A stretch of DNA of 38,517 nucleotides from a virus. Below are positions 13,634 through 20,982 of this stretch, one piece after another. Positions within the stretch are counted from its first letter, which is position 1; each line of letters starts with the position of its first letter. The notes below the pieces were generated by a model that was not told where the DNA came from, ran no database searches, and saw only the letters and a list, made by a program, of their open reading frames with translations. Position numbers and translations under genes: made by a program. The DNA is taken from positions 1 through 38,517 of IMG/VR virus record IMGVR_UViG_3300013093_000113; one strand, written 5' to 3'.

Positions 13634-15796
13634 ATGAGTACTCAATTTCCAGGAGCAATAGACTCTTTTAGCCAACCGTCACCAAGCAATACCTTGGGCG
13701 ATTCAGGTGTAGTTCATTCTGATCAGCATGACAATATTAATCTTGCAGTGGAAGCATTAGAAACCAAAGTTGGCATAAATAATTCATCTGATACAAACTC
13801 CCTAGATTATAAAGTATCTTTAAATACAACTAATATTTCTTTAAAAGCACCAATCAATAGTCCTACATTTACTGGAACGGTGACTTTCCCTTCTAATACA
13901 TCGGGTGCTAATTTTATCAATATCCCAAACTCAGCACTCACCAATTCATCAATTACAATAAACGGAACTCAAATTTCTTTGGGAGGATCAGTATTTGGTT
14001 TAGCAACATTAGCATCTCCAACTTTTACTGGTACGGTTACAATACCATCAGGTGCAAGCATTTCTGGATATTTGACTACAGCTTCTGCAGCATCTTCTTA
14101 TCAACCTTTAAATTCTAACTTAACTTCAATATCTGGATTGACAGGAACTTCTGGATTTATAAAAACAAATGGATCTGGAACATATAGTGTAGACAATAAC
14201 ACATATTTAACCACATCTTTAGCATCAAGCACATATGCTCCAATTAATAATCCAACTTTTACTGGTACGGTTACAATACCATCGGGTGCAAGCATTTCTG
14301 GTTATTTAACTACATCTTCTGCATCTTCAACATATGCTCCTTTAAATAATCCTACATTTACAGGATCAGTAACTCTTCCTGGAAACCCTACATCTAATTT
14401 GCAAGCAGCAACAAAGCAATATGTTGATGCATTTGCAGCGGGAGTAAATGCTCATGATTCTGTTTATTTAGCAACAACAACAGTACTTCCAAATTCTCCA
14501 GCTTATACTGCTGGAACAACAGATGCTTCAGGAGGAACTGGAATTGGAGCTTATTTACAAGCTACAACAAATGGATTTTTATCTATTGATGGTTATACAT
14601 ATACTTCAACATTGCCATCAAATGTTCGTGTTTTAGTAAAGAATCAAGCAAATCCAATTCAAAATGGAATATATTATATTGCTAATTCTGGAGATCAAGG
14701 ATCCGCATCAACAACTTGGAAATTAACTCGTGCAATAGATTATAATGATAATTTGGCAGGACAAGTAAATTCTGGAGATATAACATTCGTAGTTGCTGGA
14801 GCAACGAATGGAAACCAAGGATGGATAATGAACTCTGTTGGAATTTCAACAAATCCAGCAGGTGCAATTAAAATAGGTACAGATAATATATCTTGGACTC
14901 AGTTTACTGGTGTTGCAGAGATAAGTGCAGGTACTGGATTAACAAAGAGTGGAAATACATTAAGCGTAGATGAAACTTTAATAGCAACATTAGCTTCACC
15001 AACATTTACTGGAACAGTTACATTTCCTTCCAATACATCTGGTGCTAATTTTATTAATATTCCAAATTCAGCTTTAACTAATTCATCAATTACTGTAAAT
15101 GGAACATTAATATCCTTAGGATCTTCTGCCACAGTAACTGCAGCAGCTGGCACTTTAACAGGATCTTCTTTAAATTCAACTGTTACTGGCTCTTCACTCA
15201 CATCTTTAGGAACTGTTACCAATGGTTCATGGAATGCTACAACTATTGGAACTCAATACGGTGGAACAGGATTAACATCTCTTTCAACTGGAGATATTTT
15301 GTATGCATCAGCATCCAACACACTTTCTAAACTTTCTGCAACTACAAATGGTTATGTACTGACACTTTCTTCAGGAGTGCCATCATGGTCTTCTGGCTCT
15401 ATTACAATAAATGGCTCCTCAGTAGCCTTGGGGCAATCAGTTAATACAAATCCATTTGGTTCATATGGAGCACAATCAGCAAATTCAACTTCAATTACAA
15501 CAAATTCTGCAACAACAGTAGATTCTTATGCAGTAACATCTTCTTCTTATAATTCTTCAGAATATTTAGTACAAATAATTCAGGGTTCAAAATATAGAAC
15601 ATCAAAAATAATTGTTTTGTATGATGGGTTTTCTGTTTATGATACCGAATATGCAATTGTAGAAAATGGAACATCAATCAGTGGAGTAAATGTTTCTGCA
15701 TCTTTAAGTAGTTCAAATGTAACTCTTAAAGTTACTATATCTGATGCAGCCACAACAAATGCAACCGTAAAGGTTCTTAGAAGCACTATAGTATAA
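13634..15796 (+). CDS. Long tail fibre protein (720 aa)
   Basis: The N-terminus (residues ~1-60: HSDQHDNINLAVEALETKVG ... SLDYKVS) is a common phage fibre attachment sequence. Repeats follow: SPTFTGTVTxPSGASISGYL in several copies, and FPSNTSGANFINIPNSALTN twice (from about 13890 and 15027). Residues ~255-440 form a conserved unit (ATKQYVDA ... LVKNQANPIQNGIYYI ... ISAGTGLTKSGNTLSVD) found in many phage fibres. The AAAGTLTGSSLNS module near 15139-15213 copies the fibre at the window's left edge. The last ~80 residues (YLVQIIQGSKYRTSKIIVLY ... TISDAATTNATVKV) are homologous to the end of that same fibre. Probable role: receptor-binding fibre of the tail. Confidence 0.82.
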   Translation: MSTQFPGAIDSFSQPSPSNTLGDSGVVHSDQHDNINLAVEALETKVGINNSSDTNSLDYKVSLNTTNISLKAPINSPTFTGTVTFPSNTSGANFINIPNSALTNSSITINGTQISLGGSVFGLATLASPTFTGTVTIPSGASISGYLTTASAASSYQPLNSNLTSISGLTGTSGFIKTNGSGTYSVDNNTYLTTSLASSTYAPINNPTFTGTVTIPSGASISGYLTTSSASSTYAPLNNPTFTGSVTLPGNPTSNLQAATKQYVDAFAAGVNAHDSVYLATTTVLPNSPAYTAGTTDASGGTGIGAYLQATTNGFLSIDGYTYTSTLPSNVRVLVKNQANPIQNGIYYIANSGDQGSASTTWKLTRAIDYNDNLAGQVNSGDITFVVAGATNGNQGWIMNSVGISTNPAGAIKIGTDNISWTQFTGVAEISAGTGLTKSGNTLSVDETLIATLASPTFTGTVTFPSNTSGANFINIPNSALTNSSITVNGTLISLGSSATVTAAAGTLTGSSLNSTVTGSSLTSLGTVTNGSWNATTIGTQYGGTGLTSLSTGDILYASASNTLSKLSATTNGYVLTLSSGVPSWSSGSITINGSSVALGQSVNTNPFGSYGAQSANSTSITTNSATTVDSYAVTSSSYNSSEYLVQIIQGSKYRTSKIIVLYDGFSVYDTEYAIVENGTSISGVNVSASLSSSNVTLKVTISDAATTNATVKVLRSTIV
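13861..13985 (+). repeat. Internal fibre repeat, copy 1
   Basis: This segment encodes PTFTGTVTFPSNTSGANFIN followed by IPNSALTNSSIT and a NGTxISLG strand. It is repeated about 1.1 kb downstream in the same gene (about 14999-15123). Boundaries are approximate. Confidence 0.8.
14999..15123 (+). repeat. Internal fibre repeat, copy 2
   Basis: This is the second copy of the PTFTGTVTFPSNTSGANFIN segment, with synonymous DNA differences from copy 1. The conserved 190-residue unit of the fibre lies between the copies. Boundaries are approximate. Confidence 0.8.
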
Positions 15797-15808
15797 CGAG
15801 GAAATTTT

Positions 15809-17755
15809 ATGTCATATAAGAATAGAATCTTGTCAGACTTACCCTTAGGATACTGGAGATTAAATGAAATTGTTTCGTTTGGCTATGATGATAATAAAAC
15901 AAATTATAATGATATAACTGTTTTATATAACCAAACTGAAAGTAGCAAGATACCAGATGAAACACTTCAATATAATGGTTATGTTTTGGGTGGTTCATTT
16001 GCTTCATTATTAAATGTTGCTCCAATAAATACTTCACTGTCCAACGAATCTTATTTTAATGGTGCAAGAATAACATCAAATACAAAAATGTTTATTGATA
16101 ATAATTATAATTTTTTTAATAAAGGATATGAAAATAAAACTTTTGGAATAGAATTTTGGGCATTAATTGAAGATAATATATCCTCAAAAATCAGTTTGTT
16201 TAAAGGTGTTGATGATAATAACAATAATGTTTGTGAGATTTATTTAATTGAAGACACCATATATTATACTATTTATGGTATTGATTATTTTAAAAGCATA
16301 GATGTAAGCTTTACAACTAAAAAACAACTAACAAGTTTTGATCAAAAATTTCATGTTTTTGCTTTATATCAAGATGGAAATATTAAAATTATGGTTAATG
16401 GAATGTCAGATGAAACAATTACAGTCAGTAATGGTTTTATATTTGGTACTTCAGAAAATATTGAAATTGATTTTAATATAGGTCCAGCCCCATCAGGATT
16501 TAGTTTTCTAATTAGTGACTTAGCTTTTTATTCAAGAGAACTTTCAATAAATGAAATAAGATCTCACATGTCTTGGGCAAGCAGAGATAATGATCCAAAA
16601 AATTATGCACAGCAGGGCAGTGCTTATCAGATTAATATTAATAACCAAGACAACATGTTTGTTTCAAAAAAACAATTTAGTTCTGCAAGTGATTATAATA
16701 AAGGAAAATTTGATGATGGTTTAATTTCAGATGCTTCTGGAATAACTGTATTAAAAACAAATTCAAGTCAACCATTTACTGGTTCCTGGTATTATAATTT
16801 TCCAATTGCACAATTTCAAAACTTCGCTGGTTTAGATATACATTGGGAAACAGCATTACCTCAAAGCTCTGTATCTTCATCTAATTATATATCTGTGTAT
16901 GCATCATATGATAATGGAAATACATTTTATCAAGTAGAAAATAATAAATCTGTTCCATTCTTTTTATCTACTGCCTCAGATCTTGCATCTTCAAATCTTT
17001 TAGTTAAAATTACAATTCACTCAGAAGATTCTTCAATAAACATTCAGCCAAGAATTGATAATCTTTTCATAGGTTTATATAACACTGTAAGTCTTTCTGC
17101 AGATGGCGGGGGATTTATTATGTCTCCATATACAAGTAATACATATATGATAAAAAAAGATGATCTGCCATTTTTAAGTAGATCAAGAAATTTTGGAATA
17201 AATTTTTCAAGCCAAGAGCCTGGGATATTAAATCCAGGAAAAGCTATAATTTCTTCTGAAAGTTTAACTTCATATCAATCAATAGAGTTCTGGTTTAGAT
17301 ATAATGGATCTGGTCAGTCAATTCTTGATTTCTCTGATAATAGTGGCGTTGCATTATATATTGATGGTTTAAGTAATAGTATGATTAGTAATTTAAGCGG
17401 TGGCAAGGTTTATATAAATTCTGTAGATCAATCATCAGGATCATTTACTATTGTAGAAGGTGAAACTTACCATATACTAGTTACATTACCATTATCTCAA
17501 ACAAATTCAATATACATTAATGGAGATCAAAATGATACATACTCTCCTTGTGACGCAACATATGGATTTATTACAATTTTTCCAAACTCTTTAACAAATA
17601 CAGGTGTTCAAAATAGATATTTATCTTATTTATCAACAAAGGTAGCCACAATTAATGACGGTAGCACCTACTTGGGATCTATTTTGGAATATTCTGGTTC
17701 ATCAACAAGCTTAAATGGCGGTCTTGCAGTCATAGCACATGATCATATATTCTAA
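15809..17755 (+). CDS. LamG/concanavalin-like tail adhesin (648 aa)
   Basis: This is a probable structural adhesin with two lectin-like beta-sandwich domains. The first (residues ~1-255) begins ILSDLPLGYWRLNE and includes NKTFGIEFWALIEDN and, at its end, SDLAFYSRELSINEIRSHM, the usual closing motif of LamG/concanavalin domains. The second (residues ~485-600) has SIEFWFRYNGSG and TYHILVTLPLSQTNSIYING. The middle part (residues ~330-430) includes ISVYASYDNGNTFYQV and resembles a sialidase-like or discoidin-like strand set. GAGGAAAT upstream of the ATG is the ribosome site, 12 nt after the long fibre's stop. Glycan binding is inferred from the fold, and no catalytic residues can be assigned. Confidence 0.68.
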   Translation: MSYKNRILSDLPLGYWRLNEIVSFGYDDNKTNYNDITVLYNQTESSKIPDETLQYNGYVLGGSFASLLNVAPINTSLSNESYFNGARITSNTKMFIDNNYNFFNKGYENKTFGIEFWALIEDNISSKISLFKGVDDNNNNVCEIYLIEDTIYYTIYGIDYFKSIDVSFTTKKQLTSFDQKFHVFALYQDGNIKIMVNGMSDETITVSNGFIFGTSENIEIDFNIGPAPSGFSFLISDLAFYSRELSINEIRSHMSWASRDNDPKNYAQQGSAYQININNQDNMFVSKKQFSSASDYNKGKFDDGLISDASGITVLKTNSSQPFTGSWYYNFPIAQFQNFAGLDIHWETALPQSSVSSSNYISVYASYDNGNTFYQVENNKSVPFFLSTASDLASSNLLVKITIHSEDSSINIQPRIDNLFIGLYNTVSLSADGGGFIMSPYTSNTYMIKKDDLPFLSRSRNFGINFSSQEPGILNPGKAIISSESLTSYQSIEFWFRYNGSGQSILDFSDNSGVALYIDGLSNSMISNLSGGKVYINSVDQSSGSFTIVEGETYHILVTLPLSQTNSIYINGDQNDTYSPCDATYGFITIFPNSLTNTGVQNRYLSYLSTKVATINDGSTYLGSILEYSGSSTSLNGGLAVIAHDHIF

Positions 17756-17780
17756 AATGGCATTCATATGTTCAAAAATT

Positions 17781-17808
17781 ACGCTTTAACTTAACCAAAT
17801 GGTATTAT
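17781..17808 (+). promoter_or_regulatory. Promoter for the head gene block; probably leaderless transcript
   Basis: A -35-like ACGCTT (17781-17786) is followed after 16 nt by TATTAT (17803-17808) with an extended TGG. The ATG of the first head-block gene begins at 17815, only 6 nt after the -10 box. A normal start point would fall on or beside the A of the ATG, so the mRNA should be leaderless. No Shine-Dalgarno is present. Confidence 0.65.
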
Positions 17809-17814
17809 ACATAT

Positions 17815-18153
17815 ATGGGTAAAATGAAAGTAACACCAATAGATGAAGTAAATTGGGGCATGTATGCCTGGCAGATGCCAGATGGTTCACTAGTGATGGA
17901 TGATGAAGGTGCTTATTTAAGCATAGCTTCAATGAAAGGCGATATTCGCCAAATTAAAAAATTAAAAAATGAAGCGGTAAGCTATGGTCTAGGTGAAGGA
18001 AAGCCAATTTTTTTTGCAGGTCATAGACCTGTAACAGATGAAGAACTTGAAGAACAAAAGCAAAGAATGACTATGGGGCTTGTTCCAGATGAAAAAGACT
18101 TACCAGCAATGATGGATTACATTAAAGAAATGAGGGACATGAAACTTGGCTAA
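17815..18153 (+). CDS. Small conserved-looking protein upstream of portal (112 aa)
   Basis: I do not recognise this family. The protein is soluble and acidic at its end, with DGSLVMDDEGAYLSIASMKG in the first half and a helical, charged C-terminal half (VTDEELEEQKQRM ... MMDYIKEMRDMKLG). It is the first gene of the head block and overlaps the portal gene by 8 nt, so it may be a packaging or portal-associated factor, but nothing in its sequence proves that. ATG 17815 is chosen because it sits 6 nt after an extended -10 box, as in leaderless genes. A second ATG at 17824 (M4) has no ribosome site. Confidence 0.6.
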   Translation: MGKMKVTPIDEVNWGMYAWQMPDGSLVMDDEGAYLSIASMKGDIRQIKKLKNEAVSYGLGEGKPIFFAGHRPVTDEELEEQKQRMTMGLVPDEKDLPAMMDYIKEMRDMKLG

Positions 18154-19723
18154 TTTAAAAATAGATGACAGCTATGATGATGATGATAATGGAGTAACCG
18201 TTAAAATGGATATTCCTCATACAGTAGAGGCAGATTTTGCAGACCCTTTCAATTCTACTTGGGATGAAATTAAAAAATCAGAAGGACTAAGCCCTAATTT
18301 TAGACGACAAGTATCAAGGCTTCAAAAGTCCTTTACTGGTATAGATGATGCTAAATCAAAAAAGCTTGATCCACTTGATTTAACAGGATATTCTCTTTTT
18401 CAAATTGTACAACCTCCATATAATATTTTATATTTAGCACAGCTTTATGATATTTCTCCTTATCATCACTCTGCAGTAAATGCTAAGGCAGCAAACGTTG
18501 TAGGTTTAGGTTATAAATGGGAAGAAACTTGGGCTACAAAACAAAAGGTTGAACAAGTTATGGATACTCCAAAAAAGCTTGATAAGCTACGTGGTAAATT
18601 AGAGCAAGCAAAAGTTGAACTACGTGAATATTTAGAGTCAATGAATTCAGATGATTCTTTTATTGAAACAATGAAAAAGGTTTTTATTGATTTAGAATCA
18701 ACAGGAAATGCTTATCTTGAAGTTGGAAGAACTGCGACTGGTAAAATTGGATATATCGGGCATGTCCCAACAACAACCATGAGAATTCGTCGTCACCGTG
18801 ACGGATTTGTTCAAGTTGTATATAACAGATACACATTCTTTAGAAATTTTGGAGATACTGATACTCCAGATCAAATTGGTACAGATCCTCAACCAAATGA
18901 GATTATTCATTTTAAAGTCTTTACTCCTTCAAACACATATTATGGGGTTCCAGATGTTTTGTCTGCTAAAAATGCGGTAGCTGGTGATGAGTTTGCACAA
19001 AGATTTAACTTAGATTATTTTGAAAATAAAGCTGTTCCACGTTATATAATTACTGTAAAAGGTGCAAAGCTTACTGCTGATTCAGAGCGTAAATTACTTG
19101 AATTTTTTCAAACAGGTCTTAAGGGCAGAAATCATAGAACACTTTACATTCCTCTACCATCAGATGGTGAGCAGGGTCGTGTTGAGTTTGATATGAAGCC
19201 AATTGAAGCGGGAGTTCAAGATTCTTCATTTAAGAATTATGCTGTAGAAAATAGAGATCGTATTCTTATTGCACACCGTGTTCCTATTTCAAAAATTGGT
19301 ATGCCACAAGGAGTTTCACTGGCAAATGCTAAAGATGCTGATAAAACATTTAAAGAGCAAGTTTGTCGTCCAAGACAAGAAGAACTTGAATTTAAAATTA
19401 ATCTTATTATCAAAGAATTTACAGATGCTTATGTTTTAAGATTTAATGAACTTGCACTTACAGATGAAGAAACTCAATCAAGAATTGATGATCGTTATCT
19501 TAAAGATCAAGTTATTCTTCCTAATGAAGTTCGTGCACGTAAGGGACTTGCTCCAATTTCAAGTGGAGATACAGTTCTTGTTTTAAATCCAAAGCAAGCG
19601 AGTGATTCTATTTCAGATTCAAGTGGAAATAAAACACGTGATCAAAATAGAACTATAAATGCTCCTGATAAAATGGGAACTGGTCGTAATGCTAAGGGTG
19701 ACGGGCCACAAGAAGGTAATTAA
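18146..19723 (+). CDS. Phage portal protein (525 aa)
   Basis: This protein forms the dodecameric ring at one capsid vertex through which DNA is packaged. Matching features are: PPYNILYLAQLYDISPYHHS and KAANVVGLGYKW near residues 90-130; DLESTGNAYLEVGRT (~181-195); PNEIIHFKVFTPSNTYYGVP (~250-269); RFNLDYFENKAVPRYIITV (~288-306); and AHRVPISKIGMPQGVSLANA (~375-394). These are typical of HK97-like/SPP1-like portals of this size. The start is TTG 18146, overlapping the previous gene by 8 nt. The C-terminus (~480-525) is polar and low-complexity. The gene heads the order portal, lysis, protease, capsid. Confidence 0.88.
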   Translation: MANLKIDDSYDDDDNGVTVKMDIPHTVEADFADPFNSTWDEIKKSEGLSPNFRRQVSRLQKSFTGIDDAKSKKLDPLDLTGYSLFQIVQPPYNILYLAQLYDISPYHHSAVNAKAANVVGLGYKWEETWATKQKVEQVMDTPKKLDKLRGKLEQAKVELREYLESMNSDDSFIETMKKVFIDLESTGNAYLEVGRTATGKIGYIGHVPTTTMRIRRHRDGFVQVVYNRYTFFRNFGDTDTPDQIGTDPQPNEIIHFKVFTPSNTYYGVPDVLSAKNAVAGDEFAQRFNLDYFENKAVPRYIITVKGAKLTADSERKLLEFFQTGLKGRNHRTLYIPLPSDGEQGRVEFDMKPIEAGVQDSSFKNYAVENRDRILIAHRVPISKIGMPQGVSLANAKDADKTFKEQVCRPRQEELEFKINLIIKEFTDAYVLRFNELALTDEETQSRIDDRYLKDQVILPNEVRARKGLAPISSGDTVLVLNPKQASDSISDSSGNKTRDQNRTINAPDKMGTGRNAKGDGPQEGN

Positions 19724-19725
19724 AA

Positions 19726-20592
19726 ATGTCTACAGCGTTAGATGTTTTAAATGTTGCTCGTAGTCAAATAGGTTTTACTGAGGGTGCTAATAATGAAAAC
19801 CCATATGGAATTTGGTACGGCATTCCAAATGCAAGTTATTGTGCAATGGGAATCAGTTGGTGTTTTGCACAAGTTGGTTTATCTTCTTTAGTAGCTGCAC
19901 AAACCCCAAAAGGATTTGCATATTGTCCTGCAGGACTTGAGTGGTTTCAACGTCAGGGATTAGTTGTTAATAAATATCAAGCAAAACCTGGCGACCTAGT
20001 ATTTTATTCATGGGGTACGGGTGTAGCTGAACATGTAGAAATTGTAGAAGCAGCAAGTGCTGATGGATTAACAACTATTGGTTTTAACACTGGTGGATCA
20101 AATACTTCTGCTGCAGCAAATGGTCAAGGATGTTATCGTGAACATCGTCCTTACCTTTACGTTATGGCAATTGTAAGACCAAAATACCCAATTCCACTTG
20201 CACCAGTTTCAAAGGGTGTAACTAGTAAAAAGGCAACAGCTGTAGTAGGTGCAACAGGAACTGCTGTAGCGGGTGCTACAGCAGCTATACATGGGTCAGT
20301 AGCAGGAATGCCTGCTGTAACCCCTACTCCAACACCTACACCTACAGCATTTTATGCTCCTCCGTTTCCAACAACAGCAAATTCATTTGCACTAGGTCAA
20401 ACAAATGATGCTGTCTTAACTATTCAAAAAGCTCTTGTAAATAAAGGTCTGCTTTTAGCAAAGTATGCTACTGGAACCATGAATACTCAAACAGAGGCAG
20501 CATTAGTTATTTTTGATAAAAAAGCGGGAATAATAGTAAAAGCAGGAGCAGTTCCTCAAATAGTTTATGATACTTTAAAGGGTTCTTTATGA
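19726..20592 (+). CDS. Endolysin: CHAP-type peptidase plus peptidoglycan-binding domain (288 aa)
   Basis: This is a predicted cell-wall hydrolase. Residues ~1-155 form a CHAP/NlpC-like cysteine peptidase or amidase domain: ARSQIGFTEG, then ASYCAMGISWCFAQ with C39 as likely nucleophile, KPGDLVFYSW (residues 87-96), and H103 (AEHVEIVEA) as likely base. A flexible linker follows, ending in TPTPTPTPTAF (~205). Residues ~217-285 match a PG_binding_1 fold (LGQTNDAVLTIQKALVNKG ... GTMNTQTEAALVIFDKKAG). No signal peptide is seen, so a holin should release it. It ends in an ATGA overlap with a small membrane-protein candidate. A virion-associated lysin role is also possible because it sits inside the head block. 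Confidence 0.82.
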   Translation: MSTALDVLNVARSQIGFTEGANNENPYGIWYGIPNASYCAMGISWCFAQVGLSSLVAAQTPKGFAYCPAGLEWFQRQGLVVNKYQAKPGDLVFYSWGTGVAEHVEIVEAASADGLTTIGFNTGGSNTSAAANGQGCYREHRPYLYVMAIVRPKYPIPLAPVSKGVTSKKATAVVGATGTAVAGATAAIHGSVAGMPAVTPTPTPTPTAFYAPPFPTTANSFALGQTNDAVLTIQKALVNKGLLLAKYATGTMNTQTEAALVIFDKKAGIIVKAGAVPQIVYDTLKGSL

Positions 20593-20930
20593 GCTTAAAA
20601 CATCATTTTAAATTTAATATTCTTGATGCAAAAACATTAGGTATTGCACTTACAAGTTCTTTTTCAACATGGGCAGCCACTGGTTTTCAGCATGATATAT
20701 CACATCTTGCATACGTAGCTGTTGGTTTTATAACTGGAGGTTTGGTTTCACATAACTCTATGGCAAGCCCAAATGTAAACCCAGATTCTCATATAATTAC
20801 TCCCTATGCTTCTAATATAGAAGATAACAATCCTAACCCACCAGAACCTTATGAGGCGGGATTAAAATATAAACCAGAAGGGGCTGATGTCAAAAAAGTC
20901 ATCAAAATAAATAGTAATATTATAAAATAA
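20589..20930 (+). CDS. Holin candidate, small membrane protein (113 aa)
   Basis: The start overlaps the endolysin stop in an ATGA junction. The N-terminal half has two moderately hydrophobic stretches: TLGIALTSSFSTWAATGF (residues ~16-33) and LAYVAVGFITGGLV (~40-53). The rest is polar and Pro-rich, with a basic end (KKVIKINSNIIK). Size, hydrophobic segments and coupling to the endolysin suggest a holin, but the segments are weak and no family is recognised, so it could be another small lysis or membrane-associated protein. Confidence 0.5.
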   Translation: MSLKHHFKFNILDAKTLGIALTSSFSTWAATGFQHDISHLAYVAVGFITGGLVSHNSMASPNVNPDSHIITPYASNIEDNNPNPPEPYEAGLKYKPEGADVKKVIKINSNIIK

Positions 20931-20944
20931 TTTTAGTCAAAATT

Positions 20945-20972
20945 ATGCTTTATTTATAAATATTGCTATTAT
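20945..20972 (+). promoter_or_regulatory. Promoter for the protease/scaffold/capsid genes
   Basis: A -35-like ATGCTT (20945-20950) is followed after 16 nt by TATTAT (20967-20972) with an extended TGC. The ATG at 20983 begins 10 nt after the -10 box, leaving a leader of only a few bases and no Shine-Dalgarno. A perfect AT-only inverted repeat (20928-20935 / 20940-20947) overlaps the -35 box. Confidence 0.6.
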
Positions 20973-20982
20973 TTATTTACAT

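Noticed and set aside
15786-15795. TATAGT/TATAAC near the end of the 720-aa fibre gene as a promoter
   Set aside because: It lacks the TGN extension and a -35, and lies in coding sequence.
20928-20947. AT-only inverted repeat as a terminator for the lysis genes
   Set aside because: It has no GC stem and no T run; reported only as a weak operator idea.
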